Shown here: positions 17,931 through 27,216 of the stretch, piece by piece
How the letters are laid out: the number at the start of each line of letters is the position of its first letter
Position numbering within the stretch: position 1 is the stretch's first letter
Source: Prevotellaceae bacterium
GTDB lineage: Bacteria; Bacteroidota; Bacteroidia; Bacteroidales; UBA932
Direction of reading: 5' to 3'
NCBI GenBank assembly: GCA_031281125.1
Contig: JAITFU010000043.1
Span: 1 to 33,916, forward strand
Length of the DNA stretch: 33,916 bases
Translations under genes and position numbers: made by a program
Notes under the pieces: generated by a model
The model's database searches: none
The model's input: the letters and a program-made list of their open reading frames with translations, nothing else
What the model was told of the DNA's origin: nothing

Positions 17931-19139
17931 ATGAAAACACCTATCTTCCTCTCTCTCTTCCTTTTTCTCCTCCTCTCCCCCACCCCATCCCACGCATGTA
18001 CCTCTGCCATTGTCACAGGCAAAGTTACGTCTGATGGTCGTCCCCTTCTCTGGAAACACCGCGACACCGGTCAGGAGCAAAATCGAATCGAATTTATAAC
18101 CAACGGTTTATATAACTTTATTGCCTTAGTCGATAGTCCGGAGCCTCTTGGAGAAGCGTGGATCGGCACCAACCAAACCGGTTTTTCTATCATGAACACC
18201 GCCTCCTACAACATTAAGGACGACAATATTAAGGAGATGGACCATGAGGGAAAACTAATGTTTAGGGCATTAACCATCTGTAAAACCTTGTCGGACTTTG
18301 AATTTTTTTTAGACACCCTTAAAAGACCCATTAGGGTAGAAGCCAACTTTGGTGTGATTGACGCCCACGGAGGCGCTGCCTACTACGAAGTGAACAACCA
18401 CTCATACACCAAATTAGACGTAAACGATCCCAAAATTGCTCCCTTAGGTTATCTGATTGTCACCAATTTCTCCTACACAGGTCGTTTTAACGATGGTATG
18501 GGTTATATACGACAACAAACTGCATACGAACTCTTTGCTAAAGAGGCGCCAAAATGCGCCATCACCCCGCTTTGGATTGCGCAGGAAGCATCGCGCTCCT
18601 TTTACCACTCCCTACTTGGAATTGACTTAAAAAAGACGGATTTACTTAATTCAGGTACCGGATGGTTTATAGATCAGGATTTTATACCACGCAAAAGCAC
18701 ATCCGCATCGGTGATTATTCAAGGCGTAAAGGTTGGCGAAGACCCTGTGATGACCACAATGTGGACAATGTTAGGGTATCCGCCCGCCACAGTGATGATT
18801 CCGTTGTGGGTAGCCGCAGGAGCGCAACAGCCCTCCATCCTTCTCTCAAGCGTTTCTTCCCCAAACGCCCAACTGTGCGAATGGGCCATTGCACTTAAAA
18901 ACAGAAGTTTTTCCATTGATCGCGGCAACGGATACCGCTACTTTAACTGGCCAACCATTTACAACCGGCATGGTTCAGGTTATATGCAGCAACTCAAACC
19001 CATAGAAGAGCGCATCTATCAATTCTTTCTCCCAAAAATAGAACAATGGAGGGCAACCAACAAAATTGATCTCAAGGATCTAAGTCAGTCTTATTCAGCC
19101 ATAACAGAATGGATTGTGCAGAAATATAAGGAGATATAA
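17931..19139 (+). CDS. Secreted C45/penicillin-acylase-like Ntn-hydrolase (carcinine hydrolase / isopenicillin-N acyltransferase-like family)
   Basis: Signal peptide MKTPIFLSLFLFLLLSPTPSHA followed directly by CTSAIVTGKVTSDGRPLLWKHRDTG; EAWIGTNQTGFSIMNTASYN; GVIDAHGGAAYYEVNNHSY. Confidence 0.82.
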   Translation: MKTPIFLSLFLFLLLSPTPSHACTSAIVTGKVTSDGRPLLWKHRDTGQEQNRIEFITNGLYNFIALVDSPEPLGEAWIGTNQTGFSIMNTASYNIKDDNIKEMDHEGKLMFRALTICKTLSDFEFFLDTLKRPIRVEANFGVIDAHGGAAYYEVNNHSYTKLDVNDPKIAPLGYLIVTNFSYTGRFNDGMGYIRQQTAYELFAKEAPKCAITPLWIAQEASRSFYHSLLGIDLKKTDLLNSGTGWFIDQDFIPRKSTSASVIIQGVKVGEDPVMTTMWTMLGYPPATVMIPLWVAAGAQQPSILLSSVSSPNAQLCEWAIALKNRSFSIDRGNGYRYFNWPTIYNRHGSGYMQQLKPIEERIYQFFLPKIEQWRATNKIDLKDLSQSYSAITEWIVQKYKEI

Positions 19140-19213
19140 CGTTCTACACTCCGTATTTCACCAACGAATATGTAGGTTTTTGTTCGATTTTTTGCGAATA
19201 CTAAGAATTGTTT

Positions 19214-19222
19214 TACCTTTGC
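19214..19222 (+). promoter_or_regulatory. Bacteroidetes promoter upstream of higB-like gene
   Basis: -33 TTTG at 19191-19194, 19-nt spacer, -7 box TACCTTTGC at 19214-19222. Confidence 0.65.
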
Positions 19223-19245
19223 CTTTTTAAATTTCACTTATCAGC

Positions 19246-19563
19246 ATGATTGTTACTTTTGATAAAGATTATTTACGAGACTTATATGAAACAGGTAAAA
19301 CAACCGACAAAAAGCATAGGTTTCAACCTGAAATTGTGAGAAAGTACAAATATTGCATCCATTCGCTTGTTTCTGCAAGCGACATAGCGTCCATTTGCAG
19401 AATTAAGTCTTTTAATTACGAAGAGTTACAAGGAGATAAAAAAGGGATATCGTCCATTCGTGTCAATCTGCAATACAGAATCGAATTTATTGTTGAACAC
19501 CTTAATTTAGAGCCGATTATCACCGTCTGTAATATCATGGAATTATCAAAACATTATAAATAA
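19246..19563 (+). CDS. higB: HigB/RelE-like type II toxin
   Basis: 105 aa; KYKYCIHSLVSASDIASICRIKSFNYEELQGDKKGISSIRVNLQYRIEFIVE, a RelE/HigB-like pattern; directly followed by an XRE antitoxin. Confidence 0.85.
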   Translation: MIVTFDKDYLRDLYETGKTTDKKHRFQPEIVRKYKYCIHSLVSASDIASICRIKSFNYEELQGDKKGISSIRVNLQYRIEFIVEHLNLEPIITVCNIMELSKHYK

Positions 19564-19570
19564 ACACGTC

Positions 19571-19915
19571 ATGATTACTATTAACGGGATTGATCCCCGC
19601 ATGATTGCAAACAACCTCACTCCTTTTGAGCCGACGCATCCCGGTGAATTATTAAAAGAAGAGATAGGGTACAGAAACATTTCGCAACGCAAACTTGCTT
19701 CTCAAATGGGCGTGGCATATTCCGTTCTAAATGAGGTTCTTAACAGAAAACGACCGGTAACTGCCGAATATGCCTTACTTTTTGAAGCAGCATTGGATAT
19801 TGAGCCGGAATTGCTTATCAAAATGCAAGCTGACTACAACCTGCAAACCATAAGAAAGAGTAATTTTTGGAAAGAACGTTTTGCGCAAATTCGTAGTGCT
19901 GTAGCTGCGCTTTAA
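19571..19915 (+). CDS. higA: HigA-family XRE-type antitoxin
   Basis: 114 aa; EPTHPGELLKEEIGYRNISQRKLASQMGVAYSVLNEVLNRKRPVTAEYALLFEAALDIEPELLIKMQADYNL (HTH, HigA signature). Confidence 0.93.
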   Translation: MITINGIDPRMIANNLTPFEPTHPGELLKEEIGYRNISQRKLASQMGVAYSVLNEVLNRKRPVTAEYALLFEAALDIEPELLIKMQADYNLQTIRKSNFWKERFAQIRSAVAAL

Positions 19916-19936
19916 CAGTCTTTCCTATATTACAGT

Positions 19937-22141
19937 TCATTCGATCTTTAGATCATTGAACGCGTTCTGCACCGAATAGTTCTCCTCCCCCATCACAATC
20001 CGCACCGCCTTTATCCCCATAGGAGGAACAAAGTCAATACATCCATAAACCAACTCCCCTACCGGAATAAATATCTCTCCATCAAGAGAATATTCTACGT
20101 ATCCAGACTCTACGTAAAACAACTCTATTAAAGGAATGCCTGTGTGTACGTGAATCTTTTTACTATTCAGCGGCTCGTCAAAAGTGTAGAGAAGATAGTC
20201 CCCCTTTTTGAGCGGGCCAACCGTTCTGACGTATGTAGATGGGTTATAATCGGTGAGGTTATCAAGCGAAAATCTTGGTTGCAAAACAAAAGAGGCCTCT
20301 ACAGAAGTAGCGGGACTTTGGTATTTCTTGTCGCCGCCGGCCACCACCGTACTTCTGTAACGGTCTCGGTAAAAAGTGGCAAAACGATAGTTCCATGGCT
20401 CGTTGGTAGCTATTGGCGTATTCAACAAAGGAGAGTGGGCATGCGGATCGGTGTCGTTATCCGTAAAGCGTACCACCGACCAAGGGTATGGGGGGGTGGC
20501 CACCACCATCCCGTTTTTGTACTCTACCATTGGCGGAGGCACCCTAAATGCGATTCCCATCTCATACAAACGGTCATAATGGGTGCGCCCAATGCGCAAA
20601 TAAAAGTCATCCCACACACGCAACTCTTGTGGCGTCCAAGCAATTTCGGCCAAGGCGCACAAACGGGGATAGAGTTGATACTCCGCAATACGTGCCGGTC
20701 TGTCCAACAGCTCGCCCCATAAACCTGCCTGAACGCCCAACAACAGCTTCTCCTGCTCGGGAGAGAGTTTAGTAGAGCCAACAGGGTCAAGAGAATAGAT
20801 ACGTTCAAGCGTCACAATCGCCGCCCATGAGTGTCCCCGCTCTTGGGGAGATTGTTTCATATCCAAATAGGTATAAGGGCCGGGTTGCATAATAACGGGG
20901 TGCCCTTTTTCGATTGCTTCAAGCGCCTTATTCACACCTCTCCAAGCAGTTACGGTAGTAGTGGGGCTAATCGTACCGCGATCGGTTATCTCGTCCCAGC
21001 CCACCATTTTTTTCCCGTGCTTATGTACAATCTGCTCCATTCTTTTTACAAAATATGTTTGTAAATCCATCGCTTGGGCCATTCCTTCTTTTTCCATAAG
21101 CGCCCGGCAATGCGGACACTCTTTCCATGGAGCGGGGTTTACTTCATCTCCGCCTATATGGATATACGACCAAGGGAAGAGCGCTGCAATCTCTCCAATA
21201 ATGTTGTCGAGCATTTTGTAGTTATCTTCACGACCCACACACCAGAGGTTTAGGTTCTCTCCGTTTACGCTCAGACTAAGGTCTGTACTTTGGCATCGAA
21301 TTTCGGGATAGGTGGCCACAGCAGCTTTGGCGTGGCCGGGAAGATCGATTTCGGGAATAATATTGATATGCAATTTTTTGGCATACTCAACAACCTCTTT
21401 AATCTCTTGTTGGGTGTAGTACCCGCCGTAACGTTTGTTCCCCGATCCATAAGAAGGAGGCAATACCTCATTTGGCCCGCGCCATGCGCCTAACTGTGTG
21501 AGTTTTGGATACTTCTTTATTTCTATTCGCCAACCGTTGTCATCCGTCAGGTGCCAGTGAAATACATTGAGTTTGTGCATTGCCATCCAATCCAAATACT
21601 TTTTTACCGTAGCCACTTGGTAAAACTGTCGAGACACATCCAACATCAACCCTCTATGACCAAACCGAGGATGGTCATTTATCTCTACACATGGAATCTT
21701 CCAATCTTCCCAACCGGTTGAATTTGCGGAATATACTACAGGCGGCAAGAGTTGCAGAAGTGTTTGCCCTCCATAAAAGAGGCCGGAGGCATCAGAGGCA
21801 CAAATTGTAACGTTATCAGAATCGACACAAAGTGTGTAGCCCTCCAAGGGAAGTCCCTCTGTAGTAAGCAACACAATATCACCCTTCATCATTTGAGACG
21901 CGGGATTGTTGGACTTTACAACAGGAAATTTGTATTTTGTTGCTTCACGAAGTTTAACTGCTAAGTAGTTGGCCGTATCTTCGCCACTTGGCATCACCAA
22001 AATGCGGCCCTGAGGCAAGAGGTAAAAATTTCCGGATTGTTGTATGGTTTGCACCGGAAGCGGAACCAGATCAAAATGTTGTTGAGAGACGGCCATGATT
22101 GGAAGGGTCACCAAGGTGACCAAAAAAAGAATTCGTTGCAT
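19937..22141 (-). CDS. Beta-N-acetylhexosaminidase, GH20 family
   Basis: Signal peptide; RGLMLDVSRQFYQVATVKKYLDWMAMHKLNVFHWHLTDDNGWRIEIKKYPKLT; IIPEIDLPGHAKAAVATYPE; YIHIGGDEVNPAPWKECPHC. Confidence 0.97.
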   Translation of the reverse strand: MQRILFLVTLVTLPIMAVSQQHFDLVPLPVQTIQQSGNFYLLPQGRILVMPSGEDTANYLAVKLREATKYKFPVVKSNNPASQMMKGDIVLLTTEGLPLEGYTLCVDSDNVTICASDASGLFYGGQTLLQLLPPVVYSANSTGWEDWKIPCVEINDHPRFGHRGLMLDVSRQFYQVATVKKYLDWMAMHKLNVFHWHLTDDNGWRIEIKKYPKLTQLGAWRGPNEVLPPSYGSGNKRYGGYYTQQEIKEVVEYAKKLHINIIPEIDLPGHAKAAVATYPEIRCQSTDLSLSVNGENLNLWCVGREDNYKMLDNIIGEIAALFPWSYIHIGGDEVNPAPWKECPHCRALMEKEGMAQAMDLQTYFVKRMEQIVHKHGKKMVGWDEITDRGTISPTTTVTAWRGVNKALEAIEKGHPVIMQPGPYTYLDMKQSPQERGHSWAAIVTLERIYSLDPVGSTKLSPEQEKLLLGVQAGLWGELLDRPARIAEYQLYPRLCALAEIAWTPQELRVWDDFYLRIGRTHYDRLYEMGIAFRVPPPMVEYKNGMVVATPPYPWSVVRFTDNDTDPHAHSPLLNTPIATNEPWNYRFATFYRDRYRSTVVAGGDKKYQSPATSVEASFVLQPRFSLDNLTDYNPSTYVRTVGPLKKGDYLLYTFDEPLNSKKIHVHTGIPLIELFYVESGYVEYSLDGEIFIPVGELVYGCIDFVPPMGIKAVRIVMGEENYSVQNAFNDLKIE

Positions 22142-22162
22142 ATATATAATAAGGTGTAGGGT

Positions 22163-23341
22163 CTATAATGGATAGAGGAGATAGGGCGCACGCTGATTTT
22201 TAAAGTTTTCTACATCTTGCTTCCAGCACTCTTTGATCTCTTCGGCACTCTTACCGGCCAAAATCATTTCACGAGGATAGGTGGCGCCAATTAACTGATC
22301 AAAATAGCGGCGAAAAAACGATTCGCCAATCTGAATGTTTTCGTTAAGATTTTGGAAGGCATGGATCACGTATTTAACGGTTAATCCTTCTTCAAACAAC
22401 TCTTTGTTAGATGGTTCTGTCCTAAGATCAACACCATAATATACAGGAAGTTCTTGATCAGGGTTGTTTTCTCTTGGTTGGAGTGTAAAATTAAAATCGC
22501 AATCGGTCATTTGGGGATGGCCATACACCTGAAAAGGAAAATCGGTTCTTCTTCCCATACTAATGGGCGTTCCTTCAAAGAGGCATAATGATGGATATAG
22601 ATAAATCGATCGCATATTGGGAAGGGCAGGGGAGGGGATCACCGGCAGCTCATATAGGGTATGATGGGTATAATTTTTACATTTAATGACAGTTACATCA
22701 CATTGTAAACCATCTTTAAGCCACTTTTCGCCGTTGATCATTCCTGCCAATTCGCCAAGCGTCAAACCATGTACAACCGGAACGGGAATAATGCCTGCAA
22801 ATGTGGTAAGTTCCATATCTAAAATGGGTCCATCCACATAGTGTCCGTTAGGATTGGGTCGATCCAAAATGATTAAGGGGACGTTGTTGCGTGCGCACGC
22901 CTCCATGAGGTAGTACATTGATGTCATATACGTATAAAAACGGAGGCCAACATCTTGAATATCATATATCATAACATCGTGTTCCCTCATCATTGAGTCG
23001 GTAGGCATGGTACGAATCCTGTAGAGCGACACAATGGGAATTCCGGTAGTAGGATCGACATCGTCACCCACATAACCTCCGGCGCCCACTGCGCCTCTAA
23101 AACCATGTTCCGGTGCATAAATTGTCTGAATATCAACTCCTAAAGAGAGTAGCGAATCAACAAGGTGCGTCTCTCCAATTACCGCTGTGTGGTTGGTAAG
23201 AATACCCACGCGTTTTTGTTGCAACAAGTCAAGATAGGCTTCTGTTTGTTCGGCACCGGTAATTACAGGAGCTGCCTGTTGGGGTACTTCACATCCCAAA
23301 GCGCAGAGAGAGAGAAGTGTGTAAGAAAAAAGAATTTTCAT
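22163..23341 (-). CDS. DUF1343 / NamZ-like exo-beta-N-acetylmuramidase, predicted lipoprotein
   Basis: MKILFSYTLLSLCALGCEVPQ lipobox start (the 23428 start overlaps the upstream gene); KRVGILTNHTAVIG, IYAPEHGFRGAVGAGGYVGDDVDPTTGIPIVSLY, DIQDVGLRFYTYMTSMYYLMEAC, DRPNPNGHYVDGPILD. Confidence 0.93.
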   Translation of the reverse strand: MKILFSYTLLSLCALGCEVPQQAAPVITGAEQTEAYLDLLQQKRVGILTNHTAVIGETHLVDSLLSLGVDIQTIYAPEHGFRGAVGAGGYVGDDVDPTTGIPIVSLYRIRTMPTDSMMREHDVMIYDIQDVGLRFYTYMTSMYYLMEACARNNVPLIILDRPNPNGHYVDGPILDMELTTFAGIIPVPVVHGLTLGELAGMINGEKWLKDGLQCDVTVIKCKNYTHHTLYELPVIPSPALPNMRSIYLYPSLCLFEGTPISMGRRTDFPFQVYGHPQMTDCDFNFTLQPRENNPDQELPVYYGVDLRTEPSNKELFEEGLTVKYVIHAFQNLNENIQIGESFFRRYFDQLIGATYPREMILAGKSAEEIKECWKQDVENFKNQRAPYLLYPL

Positions 23342-23363
23342 AGATAATATTTTTAGATGGTGA

Positions 23364-23897
23364 TTATTTTGAAATTTTATACAAAATAGCTCCTTCCATA
23401 TCCAGTAAAAGTGGATTGTCAGCCCCAAAAAGGATGTTGATCTCTTCGTCAGTTGCGTTTAAGTATTGAAGAAACATTGGCTTCACTATAACAGAGCTTA
23501 AATATAATAACAAATCAACGCCATTCGTCTCCGCAAAGAGTCCATCAACTTGTGGGTAGTGATCCGTTTCAAATTTAAAAAAGACAATATTGTTCTCCTG
23601 TGTGTAATTACCTCTTGCAATATCGCCCGAAAAAAACTTAAACTGGAACTTCCCGTCCTTTTCAAGAATAATAGATTTTGGGTCTTTGAGCAGATCTTGC
23701 ATAATATCGCTGGCAGCAAATACTTTTTCTTTTAATTCCGGGTATATATCAAGAGAATATCCCTGACCATAAAGGTAAAAGGTTTGTGTTTCAGCTGCAG
23801 AAATGATCCATGTCCCCACCACTTCAGGCGGCGTGTATGGGGTGTTGCAACTGTTGATCGCTAAGATCAATAAAAGGGAAAAAACTGTTTTTTTCAT
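23364..23897 (-). CDS. Small predicted lipoprotein, lipocalin-like hypothetical
   Basis: MKKTVFSLLLILAINSCNTPYTPPEVVGTWIIS...: lipobox and lipocalin-like 'VGTW' start; 177 aa. Confidence 0.7.
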   Translation of the reverse strand: MKKTVFSLLLILAINSCNTPYTPPEVVGTWIISAAETQTFYLYGQGYSLDIYPELKEKVFAASDIMQDLLKDPKSIILEKDGKFQFKFFSGDIARGNYTQENNIVFFKFETDHYPQVDGLFAETNGVDLLLYLSSVIVKPMFLQYLNATDEEINILFGADNPLLLDMEGAILYKISK

Positions 23898-23918
23898 ATC
23901 GGTAAGATTAAGACATTA

Positions 23919-25097
23919 TCATTTTTTGCAAATATAATCAAATTCCATCACCATTTTGTGTAAATCATTCCTAAGTTTGTCAATATTTGTTTTTTGTTTG
24001 GCCGAAACAAAGATAGCAGGAGTATGTACTTTGGCCATCCATGTCTTTGTAAGTTCTTCAAGTGTGTAATTTTGAGGAGATTTGTCCTCAATAGAGTAGG
24101 GGTCAAACTCCGTATAGGTATAGGCATCAATTTTGTTAAATACAATAAATACCGGTTTTTCACCGGCACCTATTTCGTGTACAGTCTGTTGCACTACCCT
24201 CATCTGATCTTCAAAGTTGGGATGAGAGATGTCCACAACGTGCATAATAATATCTGCTTCACGTACTTCATCTAATGTACTTTTAAAAGATTCTAATAAC
24301 TGAGTGGGGAGCTTGCGGATAAATCCAACCGTGTCGCTCAGTAGGAAAGGTGTATTGTTGATCACCACCTTCCTAACGGTGGTGTCTAACGTGGCAAATA
24401 GTTTATTTTCTGCAAATACATTGCTCTTTGCCAGCACATTCATAAGTGTACTTTTTCCCACATTGGTATATCCAACAAGTGAGATACGCACCATTCCTCC
24501 TCTATTGCCTCTTTGCGATGCCATCTGTCGGTCAATCTCTTTCAAATCCTTTTTTAGACGCGCAATTTTTGTCAGTACAATTCGCCTGTCTGTCTCAATC
24601 TGCGTCTCTCCGGGCCCACGCATTGTTACGCCCCCTCCGCGTTGGCGCTCCAAGTGTGTCCACATACCTGTTAAACGTGGCAAAAGGTATTGATATTGTG
24701 CAAGCTCCACCTGAGTTTTTGCATAAGCTGTTTTTGCACGATAAGCAAAAATGTTAAGAATAAGCGTTGTACGGTCTATGATGGTACATAAAAGCACCTT
24801 AGAAAGGTTTCTAAGCTGGGACGGCGTTAATTCATCATCAAAAATTACGGTATCGATTTCTTCTGCAATAATATAATTTTTAAGTTCTTGCAGACGGCCA
24901 CTACCTAGGTATGTTTTTGGATTAGGGTGATCCATTTTTTGGGTAAACCTCTTATCTGCTGTAATTCCCGCTGTTTCTGCCAAAAATTGCAGCTCGTCAA
25001 GATCTCGTTCATCTGTTTGCGTAGTTACCACAAGCACAAGTACTGCCCTTATGGATAAAGAGTTATCTATTTGGCGAATGGTGGGCTTTTGGATCAT
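23919..25097 (-). CDS. hflX: GTPase HflX
   Basis: NPKTYLGSGRLQELKNYI, ERQRGGGVTMRGPGETQIETDRR, VSLVGYTNVGKSTLMNVLAKS, LSDTVGFIRKLPTQLLESFKSTLDE. Confidence 0.97.
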   Translation of the reverse strand: MIQKPTIRQIDNSLSIRAVLVLVVTTQTDERDLDELQFLAETAGITADKRFTQKMDHPNPKTYLGSGRLQELKNYIIAEEIDTVIFDDELTPSQLRNLSKVLLCTIIDRTTLILNIFAYRAKTAYAKTQVELAQYQYLLPRLTGMWTHLERQRGGGVTMRGPGETQIETDRRIVLTKIARLKKDLKEIDRQMASQRGNRGGMVRISLVGYTNVGKSTLMNVLAKSNVFAENKLFATLDTTVRKVVINNTPFLLSDTVGFIRKLPTQLLESFKSTLDEVREADIIMHVVDISHPNFEDQMRVVQQTVHEIGAGEKPVFIVFNKIDAYTYTEFDPYSIEDKSPQNYTLEELTKTWMAKVHTPAIFVSAKQKTNIDKLRNDLHKMVMEFDYICKK

Positions 25098-25118
25098 AAT
25101 AAAATGGTTACAAACAAT

Positions 25119-25145
25119 AAAAGAGGCTTGTGATTTGCCTCTTTT
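25119..25145 (-). terminator. Rho-independent-type hairpin downstream of tonB
   Basis: Plus strand AAAAGAGGC-TTGTGATTT-GCCTCTTTT, a perfect 9-bp stem; on the minus strand it ends in a T-run. Lies between the tonB stop (25170) and hflX start (25097). Confidence 0.75.
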
Positions 25146-25169
25146 ACTGTAATATGATAATTGTACAAA

Positions 25170-25868
25170 TTATTTTAATTGGAAAATTACAGGGAAATTG
25201 TACCTAACCTTTACGGCTTTGTCACGTTGACGACCCGGCGTCCATCTTGGAGAAGATTGAACTACGCGCACAGCCTCTTTGTCCAATGCAGGGTCAACGC
25301 CACGTAATACCGTAACGTCAGAAACACGTCCGTCTGTACCTACCACAAATGATAATGTAACACGTCCATAAATACCATTTTCCTTTGCTACCTCAGGATA
25401 TATGATGCGCTCTCCTACCCATTTGCTAAAATCTTGTTCGCTACCGCCTTGGAATTTTGGCTTCTCTTCCACAATCTCAAACCTAATCTCTTCTTCCATA
25501 ATTTCTTCTGCAATATTGCCTGTGCTATGGACAAATTCGCGGATTTCTATACCCAAATTTTTATTGTCCTCAGTATTGATAATCAATTCATGTTCAATCT
25601 TTATATCGTCATCAACAAGGTCCAAAAAATCGGATACGGTAGGCTCTTTTGGCATATCGGGGGGAGGTGGCTCTGCTTCTCTTGTAATAGGAATCATCTC
25701 TTCTTCCACAATTACGGCATCTTGGTTGCGCATTGTGTTGGCGTTACTCTCATAAGTCTTCCACTCAAAAGCAAAAAGCACAAAAGCTAAGGCGATAATA
25801 AGACCGATTTCTCTAAAAAAGATCTTTTTATCTTCGAGGTTTGCTGCTGCTGATTTTTTAATTTCCAT
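25170..25868 (-). CDS. tonB: Energy transducer TonB
   Basis: N-terminal TM helix, proline-rich AEPPPPDMPKEP, C-terminal YPEVAKENGIYGRVTLSFVVGTDGRVSDVTVLRGVDPALDKEAVRVVQSSPRWTPGRQRDKAVKVRYNFPVIFQLK. Confidence 0.95.
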   Translation of the reverse strand: MEIKKSAAANLEDKKIFFREIGLIIALAFVLFAFEWKTYESNANTMRNQDAVIVEEEMIPITREAEPPPPDMPKEPTVSDFLDLVDDDIKIEHELIINTEDNKNLGIEIREFVHSTGNIAEEIMEEEIRFEIVEEKPKFQGGSEQDFSKWVGERIIYPEVAKENGIYGRVTLSFVVGTDGRVSDVTVLRGVDPALDKEAVRVVQSSPRWTPGRQRDKAVKVRYNFPVIFQLK

Positions 25869-26079
25869 ATCTGTTATGTTTTAATTATTGCGTTGGTTAA
25901 ATAGTTTAAGACCGTAAAGTTAGTTAAATATTGAGATTATGTATATATAAGGTATAAAAATTTATTTGATATTAAATTAAAGTCCTAAGAGTCAAAGCAT
26001 TGATATTACGATTATGATTGATATTATAAGTACAAATAGCAAAAGTTATGCCACAAAATAACACAATATTCCCTTTTTG

Positions 26080-26153
<74 letters not shown>

Positions 26154-26199
26154 AATAGGACGCAAAGGTAATGTTAAATTTTTATTTTACAATACCTCT

Positions 26200-27141
26200 T
26201 TATATTAGGTTGAGATCTTTAAGCACGTTGTTCATGCCACGCACAGCAGCGGCGCTTTTTTCAAAGAGCTCTTTTTCTGATTCGTTTAGTTCGATTTGAA
26301 TAATTTTTTCTACACCATTTTTTCCTATACACACAGGAACACCAATGCAAACATCTGATTGATTGTACTCCCCATCTAACGCCACACTACATGGATATAT
26401 CTTTTTTTCATCCAAAAGAATAGACTTAACCAAAAGTGCTCCAGCCGTTCCGGGTGCATACCAGGCCGATGTGCCAATTAACTTTGTCAAAGTTGCACCA
26501 CCCGTCATTGTATCTGCAACCACTTTGTCTAATGTGACTTTGTCGATTTTTTCGCTCACAGGTGTTCCGTCCATAGTGGCCTTGCTAACCAATGGAATCA
26601 TAGTTGTATCGCCATGACCACCAATAACCATCGCATCAATCTGTGACTGTTTAACATTGAGTGCGCCACTTAAATAGTAAGAAAAGCGATTGCTGTCCAA
26701 AATTCCGCCCATTCCAATGATTCGGCTTTTATCTATCCCACTGCTTTTTAGTGTTAGGTAAGTCATTGTATCCATTGGATTTGATATGACAATGATAATG
26801 GCGTTGGGCGCATATTTTAATGCCTCTTTAACCACAGATTCCACAATTCCGGCGTTTGTGCCAATCAACTCTTCACGCGTCATGCCCGGTTTACGTGCAA
26901 TTCCGGAGGTAACAACCACTACGTCTGAATTAGCAACTGCTTCATATTGATTGGTAACTCCTGTGATTGTTGTAGTAAAACCGCTCATCTTAACGGTTTG
27001 CATCATATCCATTGCCTTACCCTCTGCAAGCCCCTCTTTAATATCGAGCAGCACGATTTGTGAAGCCACATTCATATTGGCCAATACATGGACACACGTT
27101 GCGCCCACATTTCCGGCGCCAATAACACTTACTTTTGACAT
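26200..27141 (-). CDS. mdh: Malate dehydrogenase
   Basis: MSKVSVIGAGNVGATCVHVLANMNVASQIVLLDIKEGLAEGKAMDMMQ, GIARKPGMTREELIGTNAGIV, VISNPMDTMTYL, GGHGDTTMIPLVSKA. Confidence 0.97.
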   Translation of the reverse strand: MSKVSVIGAGNVGATCVHVLANMNVASQIVLLDIKEGLAEGKAMDMMQTVKMSGFTTTITGVTNQYEAVANSDVVVVTSGIARKPGMTREELIGTNAGIVESVVKEALKYAPNAIIIVISNPMDTMTYLTLKSSGIDKSRIIGMGGILDSNRFSYYLSGALNVKQSQIDAMVIGGHGDTTMIPLVSKATMDGTPVSEKIDKVTLDKVVADTMTGGATLTKLIGTSAWYAPGTAGALLVKSILLDEKKIYPCSVALDGEYNQSDVCIGVPVCIGKNGVEKIIQIELNESEKELFEKSAAAVRGMNNVLKDLNLI

Positions 27142-27216
27142 AAAATAAAAATGATTAAATTTGAACGATTTTTTGAATTAAAGTGCGAATATCGCAAAAA
27201 AGTGAGAAACAACAAT

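Noticed and set aside
19183-19198. TTCG-N8-CGAA as a HigA operator
   Set aside because: Only 4-bp arms; overlaps the -33 region but too weak to call without comparative data.
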